In this document: positions 1 to 10,513 of the stretch, one piece after another
Layout of the letters: each line of letters begins with the position of its first letter
How positions within the stretch are numbered: position 1 is the first letter of the stretch
From: Halichondria panicea
Lineage: Eukaryota; Porifera; Demospongiae; Suberitida; Halichondriidae
Reading direction: 5' to 3'
NCBI RefSeq assembly: GCF_963675165.1
Contig: NC_087384.1
Coordinates: 4,209,182 to 4,273,181, forward strand
DNA: 64,000 nucleotides
The notes under the pieces: model-generated
The model's database searches: none
Told to the model about the DNA's origin: nothing
Seen by the model: only the letters and a program-made list of their open reading frames with translations
Translations under genes and position numbers: made by a program

Positions 1-859
1 TAGGCCAACTCGTAGCATCAAAGGGGGTTATTGCACTAGTACTTACAATAGCTAGGATTGGCCGAGGAATGCACCAGTAAGTAAGGAGAGAGAGCCATAC
101 GTCAAACCGCTGAACAGACAGCATTTGCATCACTACTTTACAAACATTGTTTTGATGCTTAAGACTTTGAATGTGTTCCCCCTGAAATACTCATAATCAC
201 TTGTTATGTTTGTTAATGGTCCTGCATGTATGCAACATTTGCACATGAATGAAATATACACTTGTTTCAAAGGGTATCCATTAATTGTTGTTGTTACAGT
301 ATAACATCACTTCGTTAGACAGATATGTACTGTGACAACTATATACAGCATGCCACGAATATTATTTTACTTCCAAAACTGCTAATAAAAGGGAGAGAGT
401 ATCGAACGAAGCAATACCTTGGATCAGGAAAGTAAAGTGACTTCCTGCTTGGTAACTGACCAATCCGAGCACCTGGAGCTGCCACTTGGCTCAAGGCAGC
501 AATGTTATTGCCAAATTGGCTGTACACGTACATGTTTCAGTCAGGAAGTTACGTTACGTTCTGATGCAAAGTATGCATAATTATGTTCGATACTCTCTCG
601 CTAGCTCTTCTTGAAATTATAACAATACATAAATGACCGTGCATGCTAAAAATATATACATATTGTACGTACTTCTTCATTGCATACACTATAATATAGC
701 TTGTTTTGCATGTACTACACATCATTAACTTGCATAATAGACCTGTGAATAAAGTTGTGATGGATGACATACTACTCTCTCCCACTCGCTTGTTTGATAC
801 TTTTTGGTGATTACCCCACATAACAAACGTTTTTGTGGGACTAGGAATATAGTTGGTTT

Positions 860-1133
860 CAGCCACTTTAGTACCCTCGCTACGCTCGGGATACTAAATC
901 AGTGCCTTTGGGCTTCTAAATCCCGTAGACCCCTCCAAAACAGTGTCTAACTCGTTTAGATATTAGTGCGCATGCGCAAACCGCTTGACTACAATACAAT
1001 TACTTGACAACGGAATACTAGGTATACTAAGTAAATTTGCAGGTATACTAAGTCCCATAGTATACCTGCTCTGAGGCACTTTTCCCATGTACTTCCCATG
1101 TACTTCCCATGTAGATCTTATCAACTAGTGTCT
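860..1133. repeat. Insertion private to unit A
   Basis: Between identical flanks (agttggtttca and caataattatactactgcac) unit A has about 274 bp where units B and C have about 55 bp of different sequence. The insert holds a GC-richer block with a small inverted repeat (ccctcgctacgctcgggata), several copies of ggtatactaagt, and an 11-bp tandem repeat. Confidence 0.75.
1083..1113. repeat. 11-bp tandem repeat (about 3 copies)
   Basis: tcccatgtact occurs three times in a row. It lies in the insert private to unit A. Confidence 0.85.
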
Positions 1134-1600
1134 AATCAATAATTATACTACTGCACTGGAATTTGTACAGTAAAGCAGTGCATGCTATTACATACCACAT
1201 CTGTAGCAATAACTGTACGTTGTTAAGCTGTAGTTGCATGATGTTAAGCCACGATTACAAAGGGGCTATTTTTAAACAGCGCCAAGCTAAGAGCGCAGCG
1301 AAAACTGATCATAATAATCAGCACTCAATTATAGCATGGCTACTATAACAATTAAGCACTGTTTACAGCACCCGGCTTTGCCTCATGCAATTAGAGGGCT
1401 TTGCCATTGCAACTTTGCCGAGTCTCAAAGACTAGTTATCTACACATGTTCTGAATAGGAAAAAGCAGACGGTGATGTACTTCTTTGAGCAGGTTTATTG
1501 TATGTACATGTATATTATCAGTTATCGTGATGATTTATTTTATTTTACAGACGTTAGAAGCAGTTCTGCATGTATGTTCACAATAAAGGAATGATGCATG

Positions 1601-1923
1601 CAGAAGAGGTACAACAGACGCGGTGCAGCTCTGAAATTAGCAATTACATTCACAATCACGTGTCACAGTTAGCATCAATTTGGACACCCTGAGAGCTCTC
1701 ATGCATAGGGTGGAAACCATTTCCATTGTTTCCGTGGTGCTGTGATTATTGTCGAGTTAGCAAACAATAATGTGTGTAGCTACAAAATGCTCAGTACAGG
1801 GACCACATGCTTGAGAATTAATAACAGGCTAGCTACTTAGAAGTGCATGATTTGCCTGTTGTTTAGTTACGAAATCGCTAATTTCCAGACTGCACAGTGC
1901 CTGTGAGTGTAGTACCTCCTCTG
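1601..1923. mobile_element. MITE-like element with cagaggaggt-type ends
   Basis: The left end (cagaagaggtacaacagacg) and the reverse complement of the right end (cagaggaggtactacac) are related, and both match the compact element at 50658-50805, whose ends are clearer. Unit C keeps only the right part and unit B only the left part. No coding capacity. Confidence 0.55.
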
Positions 1924-1974
1924 ATTCAATCCCATATTGCACGAGTAACGGTGCTATTAATTATACTAATTGGC

Positions 1975-2082
1975 TGTAATCACTGTAATGCCAGTAATGG
2001 GTGTAATGGCAATAAGCACTAATCACTGTTACGGTAATCACTGCATGCATGCAATGGCAGTAATCGCTGTAGTAATGAGTCA
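1975..2082. repeat. Imperfect GTAAT-rich tandem repeat
   Basis: About six imperfect repeats built on gtaatcactgtaatggca. A copy is present in unit C (about 31524-31625) with small differences in repeat content. Confidence 0.7.
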
Positions 2083-2594
2083 CCACCGTGCAAACTATTA
2101 TTATGCGACACTTCTCAATCTTAAACAATTTTCTGGTTTGTAAAAAGTAGCTACAGCTGTGTTGACGATTATGCTGCACCCTAATTGTTGGTTACGATTG
2201 GCACTTCGTCCCTACTCTGGCCACTTGAAAAACATAATCTGGGCTAGATCTAGTAGATCTATACTGACCTCCAATTAGCCTCTATACACCAGGACACCTT
2301 ACTTTGAATAAATACTGGTCAATCTAACTAGGTTTAAATGTAATCTAGGATCATTAATCACAAACTCACGAACTATCTATACAAATCTAGTGAAAATATG
2401 GGATAGATCTAGTGAGGTTAACAATGACTACCACATACTCATTGACAACAATTATGCCAGTATTTAGATCTACTGTGCACTGTCCCAACGCGGCCTGGTT
2501 CGAGGCAAATGTTTCATGTATTGTCATGTGTTTAAATTAGTGACTGGGTGAACCGGTTAGGCCTATGTTCTGTGCTGATAAGTGCATGATAACC

Positions 2595-2899
2595 TAGCCT
2601 CGAGACTAGCCGTTCGTTATCTGAAAGAACGCCTGGTCATGTTCTAATGTAGAACTTGTCTAATTGGTCCAGGAATTTCTTGGACCGATAATTGCCCGCA
2701 ACGACCATACTTGCCCGTGAATATCATTATGATGCTTACAGTAACGTGCAGCTAGCTATAGTATTCGTTGTGTTGGCGGTTACCGCAATCATGTTCACAA
2801 CTGCTCAGGCCTAACCACTTGCTGACTCAGCTAAACGAGTTCTACATTGGAACTTGATCAGGCGTTCTTTCAGATAACGAACAGCTGGTCTTGAGGCTA
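2595..2899. mobile_element. 305-bp TIR element, TAGCCTCGA family
   Basis: The ends tagcctcgagactagc and, in reverse complement, tagcctcaagaccagc continue into inverted repeats of about 70 bp. Left flank here is atgataacc and right flank is attgataacc. In unit C the right flank reads exactly atgataacc, so together the copies show a 9-bp target duplication with one mutation in each copy. A 9-bp duplication is typical of Mutator-like elements. No transposase gene. Confidence 0.75.
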
Positions 2900-5187
2900 A
2901 TTGATAACCCACTTTCTTTGCCCTTTGTTGAGTGTGGGGAAATTGGGGGAAATTCATACAGTAAACTAAGGTGTGCAAGACAATACAGTGAACTCTTTTA
3001 GGCAGCATGCTATTAATAGCTAAAGGGACCCATGGTTGCAGTGTGGTAAGGAGTGTTACATAAATAACCATCCATAACCTGAGTGAATCATGCACAGGCC
3101 GATTTTTCTTTAATGAAACGGAGCGGAAGGCGTTCAAAGAAAAAACGGCCTGGGACCAAGGTGTCAATCCCAAGGCACTAGTTTCCGTTTTATAAGAAAA
3201 TCGGCGTGGGGACAAGGCCACATCATTAATATTAGCCTTGGTCCCAGGCCGATTTTTTTTAATAGAACGAAGTTGAAAATACGTTGGCAGCCTAGCTAGA
3301 GACAACTCGACTGAGAACGAGGCTACATTAGTATATGACAGTGCCGTCGTAGGTTCGCATGAAGATTAAACATTCTGCCCAAGATCTCTCAGTTGATTGC
3401 ATGCTCCTTTGTTGCTGTACAATGTTACCAGTAAAGGGAGTAAGACAGTAGCCTCGATTCTAGGCTAATACGACAAGCGCGGTATTTCCAGTTCCTGGAC
3501 GTATAGATAGGCCTCGGCGGATTTTTCTCGATCTTATAAATTTTATAATAATTATTTATGCACCTCTTTAACTATATACCTTTTCTCATTATGCTGCTAC
3601 TATTGACTAAACAATGTAATGATTCTCGTTAATTTTAATCTATACCTCGCCCGATTCACGTGCAGATTTCTGCAACAAGCTGAGTTGTAAATGGTTAATA
3701 GAAGCGTTTTTTGCTTATAAATCTTCTCGCACCTATTTTCCCCAGCATATTATTCTCTATACTCAGGAGTCTCTATTTTTATAAATTATGCTAGCAAAAT
3801 TCTCCAACGACTACATATGGAAGGAAGTTTGTAACAAAAATTGATCACAATACGTGTCATGAGATTTTCATGATGTGCTGCGAGCTGCTCATGACGCGTT
3901 CTAAACTGAAAGTAGTGTACCCCATTGATATCGTGGCGTTTAGTCGAGGAATAATAATTATGATAATTATCCTCGCATAATTAATTTTTAGCACTACGGT
4001 ACACAACGTTGCCAGAGCACAGAGCCTCGCATAATTATATTTCAAGCACTATGGTACACAACGTTGCCAGAGCATAGAGCCTCGCGTACGTTCTTATCTC
4101 ACTGTAGCGAGAACAAAATATCATGATGCAAAACAATGGCAAAATACTGATTCTCTGTCTGATTCTCGCTTGATCCTACTGACTCGTGAGTATATGGTGG
4201 CGGCTGAACAGGACTGCATGGAGTACATGTGTGCATAGAACAGCACAGCTCTCTAAATTCAACGAAAGGTAGAAAAGAGGATAATATAGAGAAGTTGAAC
4301 ATTCCTCATTCACACACGCCGATCATGTCAGTGGCACATCTAGGATTCTTGAAAGGGGGGTTCCAGCTAGGGGGCTCTGAGCGGGTCAAGGACTGCTAAA
4401 AAAAGGTCGTTACTTCTTCGAAACAGTGAGCATGCGCATTGACACACCGAATTTTTTCCTAAAAAAAAGGTCATCACTTCAATCTGCATGCACTACGCTG
4501 GAGAGTTTTTAGCCTTCATAGTCACTGAAACTGCACAGACAGAGCTTCGCAGGACTAAAGGTAAGTAAGAAGTGCATGTGAAAGCTAGTAAGAAAGGAAC
4601 ACTTGCTAATTAGTTGCTTGAGCCTCCCACTCACTTCTTTCTCAAAGGGGGTTCAATTGAACCCAAAGAACCCCCTCTGGATCCACCGCCTATAACTTGT
4701 CTTCTCCCCCATAGAGAAGCTACAACATTCTGATAAAAGGCTCGCCTCTCTATACTCACACAAACAATCAGCTGGCTTGGCTACGTTGCATTCTCGCTTT
4801 AGTATATAAGAGGCGTGAGATCCTCAAGGGGAACAGTATTATTACACCCCGCTCTTTGATAGATTAACAATAGATGAATCAAAGTTGCATTCTGAAACCT
4901 GAATCTTCCATAATTATACCACATGCTTAAACTTTGCACCATTCCTTTCTCCCCAATATGTAAATGTTTCTCTACTATAATTATTGTTGGCTTGCTACAG
5001 TTAAATTTAACCTAGAACTTTTCTCTTTCTGTTTCCTATACGCAAACCAAATTAATACAAACTTAGCAGAATCAGTAGATTAGCTATCAGCCATTATTTT
5101 GCAACATAGAATTTCCACATGCAGCCACGTGGCTATACTATAGCCATGTATCAGTCTACAGTTTTTACTGCTTATCAGTATTACACA
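2900..5187. other. Gene-free duplicated DNA, unit A
   Basis: Contains imperfect palindromic sequence around 3095-3290 (repeated caggccgattttt motifs in both orientations), the 54-bp tandem repeat at 3971, and AT-rich sequence. The ORFs covering 2811-3305 and 4099-4302 run through repeats and carry no recognisable domain. I see no gene. Confidence 0.6.
3971..4086. repeat. 54-55 bp tandem duplication
   Basis: Two consecutive copies beginning cctcgcataatta and containing acaacgttgccagagca, followed by a third partial copy (cctcgcgtac). The same pair is present in units B (from about 17704) and C (from about 33534), so it predates the segmental duplication. Confidence 0.85.
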
Positions 5188-5190
5188 TAA

Positions 5191-5578
5191 GGCCACTGTT
5201 AGTTGCATACTTGTTTCAGATGAGAATACTAGCTCAACCCCGATGAGGGAGGGAGGTCTTCCTTACCCATTATCCCATTATTTGATGACGTCATATCCTG
5301 TTTTTTAACTGACGAAAATACACAAAAGGATGGAGTCTGAACATAAAAATAGTTTAATTTTTTTGACGCACTGGCTTTTTGGTGCACAGTGTAACTTGCA
5401 CATGGCACATAGTAGCCTTGAATCGAGGCTAGGCACATAGTAAAATAATGCAATGTCAGCAAAAAAAGGACTTTGACCTCAAATAATGGCTGATATCAGC
5501 AATAATGACTTAATTGAAGAGGTGAGCAAACCCAAGGAGGGAGGTTGATCTGAAACAAGTATGCAACTAATAGTGGCC
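5191..5578. mobile_element. Harbinger-like MITE, 388 bp, TAA target duplication
   Basis: Begins ggccactgttagttgcatac and ends with its reverse complement (about 30 of 31 bases match). It is flanked by TAA on both sides (5188-5190 and 5579-5581). A 3-bp TWA duplication is the rule for PIF/Harbinger elements, so that is the likely class. The interior contains a perfect CRE palindrome TGACGTCA (5286-5293) and a remnant of the TAGCCTCGA family (5413-5431). No transposase. Confidence 0.8.
5413..5431. mobile_element. Internally deleted TAGCCTCGA palindrome
   Basis: Only 19 bp (tagccttgaatcgaggcta) remain between two exact copies of the 9-bp flank ggcacatag. Unit B has the full 56-bp version at the same place with the same duplication. 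Confidence 0.8.
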
Positions 5579-5638
5579 TAATTATTATAAAAAAAACTAT
5601 AGGGGTGCAATATATAGAAATACCACACAAGTCGCACC

Positions 5639-5685
5639 TAGCCTCGATTCAAGGCCGTATTTTAATTGGCCTTGAATAGAGGCTA
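5639..5685. mobile_element. 47-bp palindromic mini-element, 9-bp target duplication
   Basis: Starts tagcctcgattcaaggcc and ends with the near-perfect inverse. It is flanked by agtcgcacc on both sides (5630-5638 and 5686-5694). Identical sites occur in units B and C. Termini and duplication length match the elements at 2595 and 19157. Confidence 0.85.
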
Positions 5686-5716
5686 AGTCGCACCATGCAA
5701 CTGACAAACTTCCTTT

Positions 5717-5935
5717 GGTCACAAGATTCTGAAATACGATCTGCTTGTTTTGTTTTAAACTCTTGCACATGTGCTGGTAGGCAATAGATCTAATCTACCG
5801 GTAATACAAGTATAATACCATTTTTTTGGACATTGCCAAACGATTTTCAGAACCACAACTCTCTTAAATTCATAATTATGAGCTCAAGGACCACACAATA
5901 TGAAAGGTGTACTTGTCGGCTTACTACATGCATGC
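5717..5935 (+). pseudogene. SLC15/POT-like transporter fragment (unit A, 5' piece)
   Basis: Aligns to about 56407-56632 of the intact transporter gene: shared strings include atctgcttgtttt, ttggacattgcc and aaaggtgtacttgtcggc. Several indels destroy the frame. It corresponds to the region around the conserved LEFISAQGPHTMKG segment. About 860 bp of unrelated sequence separates it from the next transporter fragment. Confidence 0.85.
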
Positions 5936-6794
5936 AACCGGAAGGTTCAAATTCCGATTATAATAATATCCTCTGTTACGGTATTCAGTGTTTTTCCGAA
6001 AGAGTCGCCAATGTTCTGAATCACTTGCAAATTCTGGTAATAAAAGATTTAATTTTTGGACCTTAGCTGTTAGATCTACTTCAAATCTCTCCACAACCGA
6101 AACGGCACTAAAAAACGAGCACTGCAGAGGATGTGTAGATATGTAAGCTACATTGAACCTTTCATAAGATAGCCAAACTATAGATTTTGTGACAAAGTCC
6201 CAGATCTTAAGCTTATGCTTGGTCTTTTCTCTCCCTATATATACCCGATTATACCCATGCACTGTTTACTGTTCTATTAATCACTACAAACCCACCACCT
6301 TATGTTGCTATGGAAACATTTTAGTTGTAGCTTATTTATTCACCTACACAATGATATCAGCACATTTTCTTGGATATTTACATTTAAGTATAACTACTCA
6401 TGGTAACCTCCCTTTGGCTGGGTGCACTGTACGCTTATTATTTTTTAGGGGGTGTCAACATTTTATTTCACCAATTTCGCTAAGAAGCAGATGGTATCGA
6501 GGCTAAACACTGATTTCTGAGCAAAGTTTATTTCGACAATTTGCAAAATCATGCAGATATACAAGTCTCGAGACCAGCTCTAGCTTCGTATTTGACCTTG
6601 AGAACAAGCCGCTCATGGTGTCAAGGCTAGCACAAAAACACACTGACTTCTAAGCAAAATTGGCGAAAATAAAAATAACGTTTTAAGCTTACAGACACTA
6701 AAAACTATAGGCTAAAAGTCTGCAAGAGAAGTTTGCAGAAATTCAACGAGTGCATGACCTTAATTAGCTCAGGTCAAGTGGTTCCTTCCTCCTC

Positions 6795-6957
6795 TGAGGT
6801 ACAAGTATAAACTTGATACATCGGGAGAGGAGGGATTTTCTCGAAATTATGAGGGGGTATTTGATCAATGAAGCAGGCAAAAGCAGGAGTACCTGAGGGG
6901 ATTTAGCTGTCAGCTTACCAGGAGGAGGAGATGACTACCATTGAAGACTAAAGGTGA
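6795..6957 (+). pseudogene. SLC15/POT-like transporter fragment (unit A, 3' end)
   Basis: Matches the last about 160 bp of the intact gene (56796-56958), including gagtacctgaggggatt and ccaggaggaggagatgacta, and preserves the stop region. Indels disrupt the frame. Not expected to make protein. Confidence 0.85.
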
Positions 6958-7239
6958 TCGAGAACAAAATTTACTGATTTTATGTTCCAGCATACACAAA
7001 GGGCACTGCAAAAGCAGGCCACCATAAAGTACTAGAGTACAAAGTGCAGAAGAATCCGTATGTAATAACCATGCATGTATATATACAGTCAATATTACAA
7101 CATAGGACGTAAACTATACAGCTACTGTACAGGAAACGACTAACTGATTAACTAACTCAGCGTACTATGTGTGTTCATACAAATGAGCTTGGATTCGCTT
7201 CGAAGTCTGTCAATTATATAGTTATGTATTATAGTTAAT

Positions 7240-8294
7240 AGTCTGCTCTGCTACTTGACAACGGGAGATCAAATTTCAATACCTTTGAAATACTTCCTGT
7301 CTAAAAAGGAATGCAACACAAATTGCTAATCCTTGAAAGCTGTTTAACAAAACAACCGTCCTTGCAAACCAAACGTTTGTGAACACGTATTTGAAAATGG
7401 CACATATCCACGTTATTCCACTGGCACAGAAGATAGTAATGACGAATCTTGTGTATGGTACATTTTTTTGTTTGCTAGGGTACTTTTTGTTGCCACGAAA
7501 CACTTTTAATCTGATCACTAGAGCAATAAGAATAGTGAACATAATGACATTGAAGAGTATGGAAATCGAGAATGGTATGCCGATAAAAATAACCTCTGAG
7601 ACAAGATGATCTATCCAGCAGGTGTTAAGATCACGCCCATATCCTATACCCATTCGCTTGTATTGTCAACAATTAGAGCTGCTGTTACGATCGATAATGG
7701 CACTCCCCAGCCAAACACTAAATCTAGTAGTATAGGAATCTATCTGTATCGACAGTTCAGGGACTGTTTCTTCAGTTTACTAGCATTATAGAAGGAACAA
7801 ACAGTATCTAACATTGTGGCTGACATGAGCATGAATTGTGACAACAGGAAAAAATGTAGCAGCACTGCTCTTTTGTGTTCTCTAAAGATCTCAATATTAC
7901 CACTGTTAGATCGAATCCACAATTGGCCAGGCACACGTTAATTATCAGCACATGAAAAGAAGTGCGGATGGTTCGAAACAGACATAATGATGTTATTACA
8001 AAACCATCACCGACAATTGACAGACTGCACACAACCTTTAGCACAATTTGAAAGAGTTCCATATCATCATAGTCAGGCAGACAGCCCTGGAGCTCTCCCA
8101 TCTCGTTATAGTACACCACTTGCACAGTCTCATTAGTGTCGGAGGCCCATCTCTCTGAATCACTAAAGTTAGTTATTGGCACTAGTAACAATCCGACAGC
8201 TCATTCCAGTGCATGCATATGGTTGTCCATTGCATAAAAATCTGCTTACGATGATTTGTAGAATAACTATCTGCAGAATACTAGCTATGGGCAT
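7240..8294 (-). pseudogene. Class B (adhesion-type) receptor pseudogene A1
   Basis: Homologous throughout to the intact receptor at 43062-44138 and to the copy at 46752-47833. Four disabling lesions are visible: a 5-bp deletion in the ectodomain (near 8192), a 16-bp deletion just before TM3 (near 7868), a TGG-to-TAG stop before TM4 (7740-7742), and a 2-bp insertion before TM5 (near 7645). Remaining open pieces still show class B marks such as GWGVP and LNSFQG. The 16-bp deletion is shared with B1 in unit B. Confidence 0.9.
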
Positions 8295-9721
8295 TATGCA
8301 TGTGTTTGATAAGCTTCCAACGTGCAGATGTGTCTGAGTATATGCACCACTAATTGATACATTCCATGTATATAATACCGGTACATGCACACTGTGACAG
8401 TCAGGCAATTCTATTTCCCATGGTGATTTGAATGGGAAAGCATTAAGTTAGAGTGTATTCATAGACATAGTCTTTGTGTAGGGGGTTAATTAATTTATGT
8501 AATCGAATTATCTATACATGCAGGATCGTAAATTTAATGCATAAACATTTGCAATATGCTAGGATTGGCTATAGGGAGTACCGAAAAGTATCGAAATACG
8601 AGAATCTAGGGAGACCCGTACGTCAATCTGTCAACTCGGGTCCGTATAAGTGATATTATTAACCCGAGGCCACGCCGCGGTGACTCGGGATATAGTAGTT
8701 GTTCTGTTTATTCCGAGTCTGCTCACCTGGATGCGATAGCGCTGTGTTTGTACCATGGATAGCCTCAACAAAACAAGGTAGTAGTTAGTAGTTAGATGTT
8801 ATAAAGCTTCAGTGTCGAATAAAAGTGAGCAAAAGCTAAGAAGCTAAGAAGCTTGAATTTGCACATTGGTCTATACATGTACGTATACGCGGCTTTGACT
8901 CGAGGCTGTAGAGACCCAAATTAACGCCGAAGGTTTGCACTTCAGTGTTCTAGTTCTTCATTGCATTTAACACAGAATGCACTTGAAAAGTGTTGTACCG
9001 GTGTCATAAAATTTTAGGCCCCCCATGAGATTGGGCCCCCCGGGCCTAGAATTTTAACATTCTAGCCCCCCCCTAACTGCGCAACAGCGGTAATATTCAA
9101 AAGTACAACAACAAAAAACCAGCTATATTAATACAGTATTTACAGTCTATGCAGTGCCAGTTGCTGAATGAAGCTCTCCTCACACGCACACATTTCATGC
9201 AACTGGTCGACCGGCTGGCCCAGCCATCACAGCACCATTCCATGAATCAGGCCTCATGCAGCACAAAGCACATGCATAGGGGCCAACTGTCCCGAATTGG
9301 TCAGGACTATCCCAGATTACAAAGGAAACTGCTATTCACCTCAGATATATATCCCGGATTTGCAAGGTTGCTGCTTCTGAGCAGCTATGTTACTCCAAAA
9401 AGCTTATCAAGCCTGGAAAAGCTTATACTGCTAGAATCTTCAAACAATGAGCTTTACACAAGATAAACTAGCTCTAATAAATGGGCAGTGCTCACTTGCT
9501 TGTGCACTTATTACATGCATGTACTGTGATTCCACCATGATAGATAAAAGAGTTTCTCTCTTCTCTCTATGATTCCATATTGAGAGCTGAGCTAGTGATG
9601 CATCTCCACAACAACAAAAATCGTGTGCTTTATAATTTATTGTGAAGTCACAAAATTTTGCCTCCTTTGGCGGCCAGCCATTCGGGGGATAATGCCCCCA
9701 TGTTTTGTCCTGCTGGGAAAG
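8295..9721. other. Receptor 5' flank and repeat remains
   Basis: The part to about 9212 is shared with 47834-48797. At 8990-9080 lies one end of the fold-back element that is complete at 48531-49230 (accggtgtcataaaatttta followed by C-rich tracts). A 105-codon plus-strand ORF at 9149-9466 is preserved in unit B (24271-24588) with one substitution seen, but it has no recognisable domain, starts within the repeat, and its youth explains its conservation. I do not call it a gene. Confidence 0.5.
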
Positions 9722-10513
9722 TTGGAATGATGGATTCTCTTGGAAAGTGGGTCTCTTTCTAATTTGATCACACTAATTTTTATGCCCGTTTACATCTGGG
9801 TAGTGTATACTGTGATGCGAAACAGGGTACCCAATATTCTCACCCGAATACTTTAGGCATATCGGCCGTTTTCTATACACACTCTGTGGCTAGCATGTTA
9901 GTGATTGATCTGATAGGACATGTCACAAGGTATATTAATCAAGAACAGAATACCATCTGCTTGTTTTTTCAAAAGAGAGATGACATTGACTCTTTGCACA
10001 TGAGCTGGGGGTACTGACAAATAATACCAAATCTTTTATTGGACATTGCCCCTAAGGCTAAAATTTTGTTAGCCACAACTCTTGAATTCATATCAGCTCA
10101 AGGACCACACACAATGAAAGGTGTACTTGTCGGCCTACTATATGCAATCAGAGGATTCTACCAACTTATAGGTGCTGCCTTCGTATATCCATTTAGTGTC
10201 TATTCACAAAGAAAAATTGCTCAGGAGTCTACCATTGTTAGTTGCGAATTTGGTTACTTCTTGGTGACGCTGGCATTAGCTCTGGGAGGTGTGGTTTGTT
10301 TCATAGTCAGTGCCTGCAGGTATACAAGTATAGAGTACGTGGGGAGGAAGGGTTTTCCCAGAGTGACGTGGAGGAGGTATTTGAGCGACAAATCAGGCAA
10401 GAGCAGGAGTACCTGAGGGGATTCAGTCAACAGGAGCTAGCTGTCAGCTTCTTGTCAGGAAGAGGAGATGGCAGACATAATTATGGTCAAGGATCAAATG
10501 ACTATGACATGTA
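9722..10513 (+). pseudogene. SLC15/POT-like transporter pseudogene, C-terminal ~40% (unit A)
   Basis: Collinear with 56226-56958 of the intact gene from gatggattctcttggaaag to the C-terminal acidic tail. A 4-bp insertion (cgaatactttaggc versus cgaataggc), an insertion at gggggtactgacaaat, and a 2-bp insertion (aggtatacaag versus aggtacaag) break the frame. The largest open piece (10039-10416) keeps the LEFISAQGPHTMKG segment and two transmembrane stretches. Confidence 0.9.

Larger units (their letters stand above)
1..1600. other. Gene-free start of unit A
   Basis: Only short, low-complexity ORFs are present on either strand, and those that are open here are not preserved as frames in the equivalent places of units B and C. 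No gene can be supported. The stretch consists of duplicated unit sequence plus one private insert at 860-1133. Confidence 0.6.

Noticed and set aside
549..866. 105-codon minus-strand ORF in unit A
   Set aside because: Not maintained in units B and C; low-complexity AT-rich sequence.
2811..3305. 164-codon minus-strand ORF
   Set aside because: It runs through the end of a TIR element and palindromic repeats, has no domain, and is shortened in units B and C.
9149..9466. 105-codon plus-strand ORF conserved in unit B
   Set aside because: Conservation is explained by the young duplication. It begins in a repeat, is interrupted in the copy near 48720, and has no motif.
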